A DNA stretch of 64,000 nucleotides from Polaribacter batillariae (GTDB lineage: Bacteria > Bacteroidota > Bacteroidia > Flavobacteriales > Flavobacteriaceae), in the NCBI RefSeq assembly GCF_017498485.1, contig NZ_CP071795.1, positions 3,082,501 to 3,146,500 of the forward strand. Reading direction: 5' to 3'. The first letter of the stretch is position 1. Each line of letters begins with the position of its first letter. The position numbers and the translations under genes are program-made. Below the pieces are notes generated by a model. It was not told where the DNA came from, made no database searches, and was given only the letters and a program-made list of their open reading frames with translations. Below are positions 38,615-47,359 of the stretch, in pieces.

Positions 38615-39247
38615 TTATGATTTAATTTGAGAAAAAATATGAAACATTTCAGTCGCTATTTGTACACTTCTTTCGTAGTATTTTTCTGCTTGTTGTGGTG
38701 TATTGTCAAATGCTTTTGGGTCTTCGAAAGTTATAGGAATACGTTTTTCTGCACCTGGTACAAATGGGCATGCCTCGTTTGCAGAATCACAAGTCATAAT
38801 AGCAACAAATTTAGATCTAGGATTAAAAGCGTCATCTAATTTTTTTGAAAAACCGATAATTGGATGCTCGTTTTCTGCGTACTTAATGCTATAAACAGGA
38901 TTCTCGTTTTTCGAAATTGTGTTTATTTGAAAACCTGAATTTTGCAAAGTTTCTGCAACCATTGGAAAAAGTGCTGTTTCTTCAGTACCGCCCGAATAAC
39001 AAAACACATTTTTTATATTAAAATAGTTGGCCATTGTTTGTGCCCAAATTTGTGATAAATGACTTCTTCGCGAATTGTGTGTACAAATAAAATTGATACG
39101 AATTTCTTTGTTACTTAAAACTTTAGATTGTATAAAATCTATTAAAGGCTGTAAAGTTTCTTTACGCTCGCTAGAAATAGTTTGCGTATTTAATTTCTTA
39201 ATAACTTGTTCTATTTCTAAAAATAAGTTAGTTTTAGTTGATGTCAT
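38615..39247 (-). CDS. arsC: Arsenate reductase-like low-molecular-weight phosphatase family protein
   Basis: The 210-residue protein has the CX5R loop, CTHNSRRS, near residue 55 (INFICTHNSRRSHLSQIWAQ). A MTCDSANEACPFVPG segment carries further Cys residues that could shuttle electrons. It likely reduces arsenate to arsenite for export by Acr3. It is longer than Staphylococcus-type ArsC (about 130 residues), with an N-terminal extension of about 45 residues. Confidence 0.87.
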   Translation of the reverse strand: MTSTKTNLFLEIEQVIKKLNTQTISSERKETLQPLIDFIQSKVLSNKEIRINFICTHNSRRSHLSQIWAQTMANYFNIKNVFCYSGGTEETALFPMVAETLQNSGFQINTISKNENPVYSIKYAENEHPIIGFSKKLDDAFNPRSKFVAIMTCDSANEACPFVPGAEKRIPITFEDPKAFDNTPQQAEKYYERSVQIATEMFHIFSQIKS

Positions 39248-39268
39248 TTTTTTATAAAATTATTTTTT

Positions 39269-39739
39269 TTAACAACAGTTTCCATCTGGTGTGCAACAAG
39301 ATTCTTCTTGCAAAGTAGATAATTTAACTTTTGGTTTTTCTGCGGGAATTCCACAAGCGTCTAAAGCCAAACAAGCCGTAATTTTAGATGTTAATAAGAA
39401 ATTTCTTCCATCAAAATCCAATCCATATTTTCCAATGGTTTCTTTTCCTTGATATTCCACTTCAATTTCTAAATCATCTATTTGTAATGTTTTTTCAGAA
39501 AGTTCGATAATACTTATTAATTTTTCCGGGTGCAATCGATGGTTGTAGTCATTCGCACTCCAAAGTTGAAAGTTTACGACTTCTTCTTTACGTTCTGTTC
39601 CGCCACAATCGATAAAATGTTTGGTAATTTTACCTATTTCTGTAACGTGAAAATGACTGGGTACGAAGCTGCCATTTGGCAATTGAAAAGCTATCGTTTC
39701 CAATTCTTTTAATACTGATTTTACTTGTGATAATTTCAT
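39269..39739 (-). CDS. DUF6428 family protein of the ars operon
   Basis: The 156-residue protein has no known catalytic motif. Family members occur almost only in arsenic operons of Bacteroidota, which fits its place between arsR and arsC. Its C-terminus ends in CCTPDGNCC, four Cys that could bind arsenite or another thiophilic metal; this role is inferred from sequence. Confidence 0.8.
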   Translation of the reverse strand: MKLSQVKSVLKELETIAFQLPNGSFVPSHFHVTEIGKITKHFIDCGGTERKEEVVNFQLWSANDYNHRLHPEKLISIIELSEKTLQIDDLEIEVEYQGKETIGKYGLDFDGRNFLLTSKITACLALDACGIPAEKPKVKLSTLQEESCCTPDGNCC

Positions 39740-39787
39740 AACTATATTTGTTTATTGCGATTTTACGATTAATTGTTTCAAATTTTT

Positions 39788-40120
39788 TTAACAACAACTA
39801 GGGTTTTCAGTTACATCTTGATTTAAAAATTGGGTCATAACAGTTTTCATTGCGGTCCAATTTTCTTTATGGATACAGTAGCAAACACGAGTACCTTCTA
39901 CGTTTCCTTTTATTAAACCTAAATGTTTTAATTCTTTTAAGTGTTGTGATATGGTGGGTTGTGCCAAGCCTATTTCATTTACCAAATCGCCACAAACACA
40001 AGAATTAATTTTAAATAAATGCTGTAAAATAGCCACTCTTGCAGGATGCCCAAATACTTTCGCAAAAAGAGAAATTTCGTTTTGTTGGTCGGTAAACATT
40101 TCGGTTTTTGCTAATCCCAT
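39788..40120 (-). CDS. arsR: ArsR/SmtB family arsenic-responsive repressor
   Basis: The 110-residue winged-helix repressor has the arsenic-binding motif SCVCGDLV near residue 40 and the recognition helix QPTISQHLKELKHLGLI. It also ends with Cys-Cys (NPSCC). It is the first gene of the ars operon and would release DNA on binding As(III), so it controls the operon. Confidence 0.93.
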   Translation of the reverse strand: MGLAKTEMFTDQQNEISLFAKVFGHPARVAILQHLFKINSCVCGDLVNEIGLAQPTISQHLKELKHLGLIKGNVEGTRVCYCIHKENWTAMKTVMTQFLNQDVTENPSCC

Positions 40121-40222
40121 TTTAAATATATATTTATTGCAATATTACGATTAATATTTTAAAAAGGATTCTTTTTTGTTGATTTTTTAAAGAAAAGGAG
40201 CTGAAAAAAAATAACTTTTTTA

Positions 40223-40999
40223 CTAGATGAAATCTTTTTTCATTTTTTCATTTAACTCATCAAAGTCTTTATAAAGTACAAATTCGCCATCTTTTATATA
40301 CGAGATTTCGCCAGTTTCTTCGGAAACTAATACACAAACAGCATCTGTTTTTTCTGAAACTCCAATAGCTGCTCTGTGTCTTAAACCAAATCTTGCAGGA
40401 ATTTTTGTACTATCAGAAATTGGTAAAACAACTCTTGTGGCCACAATATAATTGTCTCTAATAATTAAAGCACCATCGTGTAAAGGACTGTTTTTATAAA
40501 AAACACTTTGCAAAATAGCTTCGTTAACCTGAGCATTCATGGTATCGCCAGTATTAATTAAAAAGTCTAAAGCATTTGTTCTTTCGATAACTATTAAAGC
40601 CCCCGTTTTTGTTTTCGACATTTTTTTGCACGCTTCTAAAATAACATCGGTATCGATTTCCGAACTAATTTCTGTTTGTAAAAATTTTAATTGTTTTAAA
40701 AAACTTCGCTTATTGGTAAAATTGGTAGTGCCAATCATTAATAAGAATTTTCGTATTTCTTGCTGAAAAACAATAATTAGTGCAATAACTCCACCAGAAA
40801 GTAAATAGCCTAAAATACCACTTAACATTTCCATTTTTAGCGCCTGTGTAATTTTCCAGATTAAGAAAATAAACGCAATTCCAATAACAATGTTTATAGC
40901 GACAGTTCCTTTTAAAAGTTTGTAAATATAATAGAGTAGTGTTGCTACCAACAAAATGTCTAATACATCTAACAAAGAAAATTCAATAAAATCGAACAT
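40223..40999 (-). CDS. cdaA: Diadenylate cyclase CdaA
   Basis: The 258-residue protein has three N-terminal membrane helices (about 10-80) and the DAC domain with SPLHDGALIIRD (DGA motif) and RFGLRHRAAIG (RHR motif). It makes cyclic di-AMP from two ATP. In flavobacteria the gene usually lies near folP; here an exbD-like gene lies between them. The protein is complete. Confidence 0.95.
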   Translation of the reverse strand: MFDFIEFSLLDVLDILLVATLLYYIYKLLKGTVAINIVIGIAFIFLIWKITQALKMEMLSGILGYLLSGGVIALIIVFQQEIRKFLLMIGTTNFTNKRSFLKQLKFLQTEISSEIDTDVILEACKKMSKTKTGALIVIERTNALDFLINTGDTMNAQVNEAILQSVFYKNSPLHDGALIIRDNYIVATRVVLPISDSTKIPARFGLRHRAAIGVSEKTDAVCVLVSEETGEISYIKDGEFVLYKDFDELNEKMKKDFI

Positions 41000-41051
41000 A
41001 AAAACAAACTGATTTTAGGCTAAAATACTAATAAATATTTGGAGAACAATA

Positions 41052-41657
41052 TCAATTATTTATTTCTGCATCAGATAATAATAAAGGGTATTTTTTTCGA
41101 ATCAATTTTATTTTATCTTGAATGTTTTTATCGCTATTATTCGATTTTTGAAAATCTTCTAACAAGCTCTCGTAATTTCGATTGTAGAGTTTTACAGACA
41201 ATTTATTTCTTAAATGTGTGTAAGCCGAATTTAAAATATCTAGGGCAGCAATGTAAGTTGCGTAGTTTGCTATTCTGTCTGTTTTTATAGAAATAATTGC
41301 TTTTGTTGGATGATCTGAAGAGGTTTTTAATTGATCACCTTCACACCAATCGCAAGCTTTTTGGTTACTGTCTAAGCCACCACCATTATCTATAAAATCA
41401 ATGGCAATTTGTTTCAATTCACTCAATGGAATTGTTCTTCCATCTGCAAAAATTTCGTTTTTTTTGTTAATGTTTACTTCTAAAATATTTCTTTCATTTA
41501 CAAGAATGTCTGAAGGAATTTCTTCTTTTGGAGGAATTTTTCTTGCAATTCCTGCATCTATGTTCATGGTTGTGGTAACCAAGAAAAAGATTAATAATAA
41601 AAATGCGATGTCTGCCATAGAACCCGCATTAATTTCTGGAGATTGTTTTCTACTCAT
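41052..41657 (-). CDS. exbD: ExbD/TolR family protein
   Basis: The 201-residue protein has a single N-terminal membrane helix (about 15-32, MADIAFLLLIFFLVTTTMNID with the conserved Asp17) and a periplasmic domain. It would use proton flow to energise outer-membrane processes with an ExbB/TolQ partner, but none is next to it. A CDWCEGDQ stretch near residue 102 gives two Cys. It is probably transcribed separately from cdaA. Confidence 0.88.
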   Translation of the reverse strand: MSRKQSPEINAGSMADIAFLLLIFFLVTTTMNIDAGIARKIPPKEEIPSDILVNERNILEVNINKKNEIFADGRTIPLSELKQIAIDFIDNGGGLDSNQKACDWCEGDQLKTSSDHPTKAIISIKTDRIANYATYIAALDILNSAYTHLRNKLSVKLYNRNYESLLEDFQKSNNSDKNIQDKIKLIRKKYPLLLSDAEINN

Positions 41658-41810
41658 ACGATTTGTTTTTAAAAGTTAATAATTTAGATTTTAAATGTCT
41701 CTTCGAGCGCAGTCGAGAAGTCATTTATTATTAAAGTTTAACTAAGTAGATTTTTGGCGTTAACATTTATTTAACAAAAAAGATGCCAAAAAAAATATAA
41801 TTGAAAGATC

Positions 41811-41837
41811 CTTCAGGTTTTTAAAAACCTGAAGGGT
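41811..41837. repeat. Palindrome in the exbD-folP spacer
   Basis: A 12-13 bp stem (ccttcaggtttt / aaaacctgaagg) without a long T-run lies in a 245-bp gap. Another nearby motif is the TCGAGCGCAGTCGA repeat at 41699-41720. It resembles the related palindrome at 55465-55492, and both may be members of a dispersed family. Confidence 0.7.
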
Positions 41838-41902
41838 TTCCAAAGCTATAAATTGTTTTAAAAAATAGAGAGAAATTGGCAGAAGTAACTCTTTCGTCAA
41901 GC

Positions 41903-42727
41903 TCAAGATGAAATCTGTTCCGCAATTTTTACAGCCTCAACAGCTTCTTTTACATCGTGTACACGTAAAATATTTGCGCCGTTTAAAAGTGCAATTGTGT
42001 TTGCAGAAGTAGTTGCATTTAGGGCTTCTTGTGCAGAAATATCTAATGTTTTATACAACATCGATTTACGTGAAATTCCGGCTAAAATTGGTGCATCTAA
42101 ACTTTTAAAAAGCTGTAAATTCTTTAAAATTTCGAAATTATGAGCCACAGTTTTTCCAAAACCAAAACCAACATCTATTATAATATCGTTTAGTTTTAAT
42201 TGGTGTAACTTATAGATTTGCTCTGCAAAAAAAGAAATGATTTCTTGGATTACATCTTTATAAACTGGGTTTTGTTGCATGTTTTGAGGCGTGCCCAACA
42301 TGTGCATTAAAATATAAGGAACTTGCAATTTGGCAACGGTTTTAAACATATTGGCATCCATCTTTCCACCAGAAATATCGTTGATAATTGCTGCGCCATT
42401 TTCTACACATTCTTTGGCAATGTTGCTCCTAAAAGTATCTACAGAAATAACAATTTCAGGAAAATTTTTTACCAATAAATTAATAACAGGTAAAATTCTT
42501 CGCAGTTCTTCTTCTTCAGAAATATGCGTGGCTCCAGGTCTAGAAGAATACGCGCCAACATCTATAAAAGTGGCACCTTCTAAAAGCATTTTTTCTGTCT
42601 GCTTTAAAATTTCTGCTTTGTTTTTATATTTTCCACCATCAAAAAAAGAATCTGGTGTAATATTTAAAATTCCCATCACTTTTGGTGATGATACATCTAT
42701 TAAAGTTCCCTTACAATTTATGGTCAT
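41903..42727 (-). CDS. folP: Dihydropteroate synthase
   Basis: The 274-residue TIM-barrel enzyme joins p-aminobenzoate and hydroxymethyl-dihydropterin pyrophosphate. Family signatures are MGILNITPDSFFDGG (18-32) and GATFIDVGAYSSRPGA (51-66), then IIDVGFGFGK. The start ATG shares its A with the stop codon of the LOG gene (TAATG), so the two are co-translated. Confidence 0.95.
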   Translation of the reverse strand: MTINCKGTLIDVSSPKVMGILNITPDSFFDGGKYKNKAEILKQTEKMLLEGATFIDVGAYSSRPGATHISEEEELRRILPVINLLVKNFPEIVISVDTFRSNIAKECVENGAAIINDISGGKMDANMFKTVAKLQVPYILMHMLGTPQNMQQNPVYKDVIQEIISFFAEQIYKLHQLKLNDIIIDVGFGFGKTVAHNFEILKNLQLFKSLDAPILAGISRKSMLYKTLDISAQEALNATTSANTIALLNGANILRVHDVKEAVEAVKIAEQISS

Positions 42728-43308
42728 TACTTTACAACTTTATTAATTATAGGTGTAATTTCTGGTGCTTTGTAATTGTCCATTTTTTCCATTAATTCAA
42801 TCACAGAGTTACCAACTATTAGCATATTTCTATTGGCTTGTTTTAAATAGCCTTCTTCTACCATTTTGTCTAATTGCAACAAAATAGCATCAAAAAAACC
42901 ATTAACATTTAGCAATCCAACTGGTTTTTGTTCAATTTGCAATTGGTTTAAAGTTAAGGCTTCGAAAAGTTCGTCTAAGGTTCCAAAACCTCCAGGAAGT
43001 GTAATATAACCATCTACCAATTTGCTCATAATTACTTTGCGTTCGCTCATGGTTTTGCAAACGGTCATGTTTTTTACACCCACATGAATTACTTCTTCTT
43101 TGTATAATAAATTAGGTATTACACCAATTACTTCTCCTTTTTTTGCTAAAATTGTATCTGCTAAAACGCCCATCATTCCTACTTTTCCTCCTCCAAAAAC
43201 CATACTGATATTATTGTCGGCAAAATAGTTTCCTAATTCAATAGCACTTTTTTTATAAATAGGATTAAAACCTAAACTAGATCCACAAAAAACAACAATT
43301 TTATTCAA
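42727..43308 (-). CDS. LOG family nucleotide phosphoribohydrolase (TIGR00730)
   Basis: The 193-residue Rossmann-fold protein has the LOG signature PGGFGTLDELFE (about 101-112), plus FGGGKVGMMG near residue 38. LOG enzymes cut the base from nucleoside monophosphates; the plant family makes active cytokinins, while bacterial roles vary. Often misnamed lysine decarboxylase. It precedes folP and overlaps it. Confidence 0.9.
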   Translation of the reverse strand: MNKIVVFCGSSLGFNPIYKKSAIELGNYFADNNISMVFGGGKVGMMGVLADTILAKKGEVIGVIPNLLYKEEVIHVGVKNMTVCKTMSERKVIMSKLVDGYITLPGGFGTLDELFEALTLNQLQIEQKPVGLLNVNGFFDAILLQLDKMVEEGYLKQANRNMLIVGNSVIELMEKMDNYKAPEITPIINKVVK

Positions 43309-43395
43309 TTTATAATTTTAAAATTCTTTTGTAAAAATAAATGAAAAGCCTATAGGATTTAGTATTTTTGAACAAATACTTTTTAACAAGAGAAA

Positions 43396-43932
43396 ATGCA
43401 AGATACTTCAAAACAATACGATGCAGTTATAGAGGAATGTAGAAGTTTGTTTATTAAAAAAATGGTCGATTATGGAGCTGCATGGCGAATTTTACGTTTG
43501 CCTTCTTTAACAGATCAAATTTTTATTAAGGCACAAAGAATTCGTCAATTACAAGAAAATGAGGTGCGTAAAGTAGATGAAGGTGAGAGAGCTGAATTTA
43601 TTGGAATTATTAATTATTCGATAATGGCATTAATTCAGTTAGAGAATGGTGTTGTGGAAAATCCGGATTTAAATACAGAAGAAGCCACTGTTCTGTATGA
43701 TAAACATAGCAAAATCACCAAAGATTTAATGCTGAATAAAAACCATGATTATGGCGAAGCTTGGCGAGAAATGCGTGTTTCGAGTTTAACGGATTTAATT
43801 TTGCAGAAATTATTAAGAGTAAAACAAATTGAAGATAACAAAGGAAAAACCTTAGTTTCTGAAGGCATTGATGCGAATTATCAAGACATGATTAACTATG
43901 CTGTTTTTGCGATGATTCATTTGGGTGCTTAA
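43396..43932 (+). CDS. DUF1599 domain protein
   Basis: The 178-residue protein contains two copies of a DUF1599 module, each with the text MVDYGAAWRILRLPSLTDQI (about 20-39) and NHDYGEAWREMRVSSLTDLI (about 115-134). Function unknown; the fold is helical. In flavobacteria it sits before the DoxX-type gene, as here (18-bp gap), often near folP. The divergent spacer to the LOG gene carries a -7-like TATTTTTG at 43363-43370. Confidence 0.85.
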   Translation: MQDTSKQYDAVIEECRSLFIKKMVDYGAAWRILRLPSLTDQIFIKAQRIRQLQENEVRKVDEGERAEFIGIINYSIMALIQLENGVVENPDLNTEEATVLYDKHSKITKDLMLNKNHDYGEAWREMRVSSLTDLILQKLLRVKQIEDNKGKTLVSEGIDANYQDMINYAVFAMIHLGA

Positions 43933-43950
43933 ATTAAGTATAATAAAATT

Positions 43951-44922
43951 TTGATTATGAAAGTAGTAGTTCAAATTTCAAGAATAATAGTAGGCGCCTT
44001 ATTTATATTTTCAGGCTTTGTAAAATTGGTAGATCCTATTGGTTCGCAATACAAGTTTCAAGAGTACTTTTCTGCCAGTGTTTTAAATATGGAATTTTTA
44101 ATTCCTTATGCGTTGCCATTTGCAGTGTTGCTAATTGTTGCAGAAATTCTTTTAGGAGTGATGGTTTTAATTGGCTACAAACCCAAATTTACAGTGTGGA
44201 GTTTGCTAATTTTGACTTTAATTTTCTTGTTTTTAACCTGGTATTCGGCTTTTTATAATAAGGTAACCGATTGTGGCTGTTTTGGAGACGCTATAAAATT
44301 AACACCTTGGGAAACCTTTTATAAGAACGTAATTTTAATCGTTTTAATTCTTTTATTGTTGATAAGAGTTGAGTACATCAAACCCATTTTTAAAGGTAAA
44401 ATTCCAAAAATAATTACATTTTTATCTTTAGGAATTTTCTTATTTATTGTGCAGCATGTATTAACACATTTGCCAATTATCGATTTTAGAGCCTATGCTA
44501 TTGGTAAAAACTTACAGGAAGGAATGAAATATCCAGAAGATGGAAGCATTCCTCCAGTACACGATTTTATGCTAGAAGACGAACAACAAGATTTAGCACC
44601 TGCTTTATTAGAAAAAGAAAAAGTAATGTTAATCGCTGTTTATAATTTAGACAAAGCAGATAAAAACGGATTTCCAGCAATTAAAGAATTGGCAGATAAA
44701 GCAATTAAAAAAGGATATACTGTGTACGGAGCATCTGCTTCTTTTACAGACGATTTACTATTGGTACAAAAAGAATACGATTTGCCTTTTGAATTTTTGT
44801 TTTGTGACGAAACTACTTTAAAAACAATGATTCGTGCAAATCCTGGAGTTGTAATTTTAAACAAAGGAACGGTTACCCAAAAGAAAAATTGGGTAGATGC
44901 AGATGAAATAGAACTTAAATGA
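43951..44922 (+). CDS. DoxX/MauE-like membrane protein (BT_3928 family)
   Basis: The 323-residue protein has an N-terminal DoxX/MauE-type membrane domain with about four helices (8-145, including IIVGALFIFSGFVKLVDPIG and a CGCFGDAIKLTPWETFYKN segment with a CxC pair), one more helix (about 152-170) and a C-terminal thioredoxin-like domain. The CGCFGD pattern is seen in vitamin-K-epoxide- or MauE-related electron carriers, so a role in disulfide or quinone exchange is likely. The stop overlaps the crcB start by 4 bp. Confidence 0.82.
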   Translation: MIMKVVVQISRIIVGALFIFSGFVKLVDPIGSQYKFQEYFSASVLNMEFLIPYALPFAVLLIVAEILLGVMVLIGYKPKFTVWSLLILTLIFLFLTWYSAFYNKVTDCGCFGDAIKLTPWETFYKNVILIVLILLLLIRVEYIKPIFKGKIPKIITFLSLGIFLFIVQHVLTHLPIIDFRAYAIGKNLQEGMKYPEDGSIPPVHDFMLEDEQQDLAPALLEKEKVMLIAVYNLDKADKNGFPAIKELADKAIKKGYTVYGASASFTDDLLLVQKEYDLPFEFLFCDETTLKTMIRANPGVVILNKGTVTQKKNWVDADEIELK

Positions 44923-45290
44923 AACAATTAATTCTTGTTTTTGTTGGTGGAGGTTTTGGCAGTGTTTTGCGTTATTTAATTGGTAAATTTTTAAATGATG
45001 CAGAAACAGGAATTCCTTATGGAACTTTTATAGCCAATATTTTAGGAAGTTTATTAATTGGGTTTATTTTAGGCTATGCAGTAAAAAACGAAGCACTTTC
45101 TCAAAACCATACTTTATTATTAGCAACTGGTTTTTGTGGCGGTTTTACAACGTTTTCTACATTTGCTTACGAAAACCATGTATTTTTAAAATCTGGAGAT
45201 TTTACCAGTTTTGCATTTTATACCATTGCAAGTTTTGTAGTTGGCTTTTTAGCTGTTTTTGCAGGAATGTATTTGGTAAAGTTTATTTAA
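44919..45290 (+). CDS. crcB: Fluoride efflux transporter CrcB
   Basis: The 123-residue, four-helix protein has the Fluc signature GFCGGFTTFSTFA (about 71-83) and an early GGGFGSVLRYLIGK (9-22). It forms a dual-topology fluoride channel. Fluoride riboswitches are not seen upstream; the gene overlaps the DoxX-like gene by 4 bp and is its downstream partner. Confidence 0.94.
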   Translation: MKQLILVFVGGGFGSVLRYLIGKFLNDAETGIPYGTFIANILGSLLIGFILGYAVKNEALSQNHTLLLATGFCGGFTTFSTFAYENHVFLKSGDFTSFAFYTIASFVVGFLAVFAGMYLVKFI

Positions 45291-45305
45291 TTTCACAAAT
45301 GTTTG

Positions 45306-45322
45306 TTCGAGCGCAGTCGAAA
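45306..45322. repeat. Dispersed motif TTCGAGCGCAGTCGAAA
   Basis: This short motif lies between crcB and the crotonase gene. Close copies lie at 41699-41720, 56261-56278, 56311-56330 and, inverted, at 59677-59695, always between genes. The core TCGAGCGCAGTCGA is a near-palindrome typical of flavobacterial intergenic repeats. A weak paired copy at 59644-59658 is also seen. Confidence 0.75.
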
Positions 45323-45345
45323 ATCAATCAATAACAATCTTACTT

Positions 45346-46047
45346 ATGAACGAATTTGTAACCTACAAATCAGAAGAAAATTACGCAATAATAACCATTA
45401 ACAATGGAAAAGCAAATGCAATTTCCCATGAAGTGGTAGAGGGTTTAAACGAAAGTTTAAACAAAGCTGAAAAAGAAAACAAAGTAGTAATTTTAACAGG
45501 TAAAAATGGAATATTTTCTGCGGGTTTCGATTTAAAAGTGATGACAAAATCGCCTGAATCTGCCAAAGAATTGGTTACAAAAGGTTCTAAATTATCGCTA
45601 AAAATGTTGTCTTTTCCACAGCCTATAATAGTAGCTTGTTCTGGCCATGCCATTGCCAAAGGTGCGTTTTTATTGCTTTCTTGCGATTATAGAATTGGGG
45701 TAGAAGGCGATTTTAAAATTGGTTTAAACGAAGTAATGATTGGTATGACCATGCACAATGCAGGAATTGCCATTGCAAAAGCACGTTTGTCTAAAGTATA
45801 TTTGAATAGAAGTGTAAACAACGCAGAAATTTACAACCCAAAACAAGCCATTGATGCTGGCTTTTTAGATTTGTTGGTTCCAGAAAATCATTTATTGCCA
45901 ACTGCAGTTAAAGTTGCTGGTATGTTTTCTAAACTCAATAAAAAAGCGCATGCCGAAACCAAACTAAAAGTTAGAAAGCAACATTTAGCGAATTTAGAAA
46001 AAGCCATCGAACAGGATTTGGCAGGAGATATTTCTATAAATTCTTAA
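45346..46047 (+). CDS. Enoyl-CoA hydratase/isomerase (crotonase) family protein
   Basis: The 233-residue crotonase-fold protein has the oxyanion segments GIFSAGFDLKVM (55-66) and ACSGHAIAKGAFLLLSCDYRIG. The usual Glu pair of hydratases is not obvious in the family positions, so it may be an isomerase or other crotonase. It is probably the last gene of the + strand run; a repeat array follows. Confidence 0.85.
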   Translation: MNEFVTYKSEENYAIITINNGKANAISHEVVEGLNESLNKAEKENKVVILTGKNGIFSAGFDLKVMTKSPESAKELVTKGSKLSLKMLSFPQPIIVACSGHAIAKGAFLLLSCDYRIGVEGDFKIGLNEVMIGMTMHNAGIAIAKARLSKVYLNRSVNNAEIYNPKQAIDAGFLDLLVPENHLLPTAVKVAGMFSKLNKKAHAETKLKVRKQHLANLEKAIEQDLAGDISINS

Positions 46048-46113
46048 TATATAGAGTTTAATTACTAAACGAAAGATATCAAATTAAGTTATGGTCTTTT
46101 AATTGCTTGTCAT

Positions 46114-46632
46114 TTCGAACGCAATGTAATAAAGTTGAGAAATCTTTTTACCTAACCTTGTTTGAGATTTCTCCATAAAGTCGAAATGACATTTAGAATT
46201 TAACTTTAGGATAAATAAAAAAGCCACCCAACAAGTTTAGCTCTTATTAAAACGACATCCTTTTTTACTGTCAGTTCGAGTGGTTTTTCGAACGCAATGT
46301 AATAAAGTTGATAAATCTTTTTACCTAACCTTTGAGATTTCTCCATAAAGTCGAAATGACATTTAGAATTTAACTTTAGGATAAATAAAAAAACCACCCA
46401 AAAAGCCTAGCTCTTATTAAAACGACATCCTTTTTTACTGTCAGTTCGAGTGGTTTTTCGAACGCAATGTAATAAAGGTGATAAATCTTTTTACCTAACC
46501 TTTTTTGAGATTTCTCCATAAAGTCGAAATGACATTTAGAATTTAACTTTAGGATAAATAAAAAAGCCACCCAAAAAGCCTAGCTCTTATTAAAACGACA
46601 TGCTTTTTTACTGTCAGTTCGAGTGATTTTTC
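46114..46632. repeat. Tandem array of three ~172-bp intergenic repeat units
   Basis: Units begin at ttcgaacgcaatgtaataaa: 46114-46286 (173 bp), 46287-46456 (170 bp) and 46457-46632 (about 176 bp). They differ only by small substitutions and indels. Each holds gagatttctccataaagtcg followed by aaatgac, and cagttcgagtgg. The unit contains inverted sub-motifs (gtcgaaatgac). It carries no credible gene: apparent minus-strand frames (46206-46397, 46376-46570) are copies of the same repeat. The stretch 46048-46723 otherwise has nothing coding. Confidence 0.9.
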
Positions 46633-46722
46633 TGACGTAGGAAGAAAAATTGTATCGAGAACAAAAGTAAAAAAAGATAGTTTTTCGACTTCCCTTAAGA
46701 TAATTTCCAAACTAGAAATAGC
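46585..46722. repeat. Inverted copy of the 55.3 kb repeat
   Basis: The reverse complement of this stretch (gctatttctagtttggaaat and so on, ending in the actgacagtaaaaaag stretch and the cgttttaat region) matches 55275-55415 over about 140 bp with scattered differences. Both are intergenic. It is continuous with the last array unit above, so the two regions share one repeat family. Confidence 0.75.
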
Positions 46723-46723
46723 T

Positions 46724-47347
46724 TCAAAAAAGCGAATGCTTCTTAAAAATTTTAATTCCTGCTTTTATTTTAATATCTAAATGATTTTTTCTTGGTGTTA
46801 GAGGGCAAGAATATTTATCGTTATAAGCACAATAAGGGTTGTAAGTGTTATTAAAATTTAATACAACCGTATTTTCTGCTGAAATATCTGTAGTCATAAC
46901 ATCCATATAACGTCCACCTCCATAAGATTCGTCGCCAGAAGTATTGTCTGTAAAAGGTAAAAATAAGTAATTTTTGTATTTTTCATCAAGAGTATCTTCT
47001 TGACTTTGATAAATGGTTAACTCTAAATCTTTACCTTTTAAAGTAAAGTTTAGTTTCCCATATTCTTTGTACAAAGGTTTTCTATCTGTAGTGGTTGCCA
47101 TCTCGAAAACGGGTGCATTTTCTGTGCGAGTTAATTTTGCAGTTACAATGTAGGTAGAATCGACAGGAAAAAACTCTAAACCTTTAAACTTCTTTAAATC
47201 GTTCTTTTTTAAAGGAGATTTGGATGCATCTTTATAATTTGCGTTCAGTTTTTTTTGGTATGCTGTTTCTCCAGGAATTGGTCTTTTATCTTGTGAGTTG
47301 CAAGAAATAATAAAAAGTAAAGAAAAAAGAATGATGTATTTTTGCAT
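46724..47347 (-). CDS. DUF1684 lipoprotein
   Basis: The 207-residue protein has a lipobox with Cys16 (LFIISC). The DUF1684 landmarks are YGGGRYMDVMT (about 143-153) and YNPYCAYNDKYSCPLTPRKN. The function of the family is unknown. It lies 12 bp after the DUF4252-like gene and is likely co-transcribed with it. The Cys pair in the C-terminal motif is conserved in the family. Confidence 0.85.
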   Translation of the reverse strand: MQKYIILFSLLFIISCNSQDKRPIPGETAYQKKLNANYKDASKSPLKKNDLKKFKGLEFFPVDSTYIVTAKLTRTENAPVFEMATTTDRKPLYKEYGKLNFTLKGKDLELTIYQSQEDTLDEKYKNYLFLPFTDNTSGDESYGGGRYMDVMTTDISAENTVVLNFNNTYNPYCAYNDKYSCPLTPRKNHLDIKIKAGIKIFKKHSLF

Positions 47348-47359
47348 TGAAATTGTGTA

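Noticed and set aside
46206..46570. Two similar short frames on the minus strand
   Set aside because: They are copies of the intergenic 172-bp repeat unit; no codon or family support.
46114..46632. CRISPR array
   Set aside because: The repeats are about 172 bp with no spacers of different sequence, and no cas genes are nearby.
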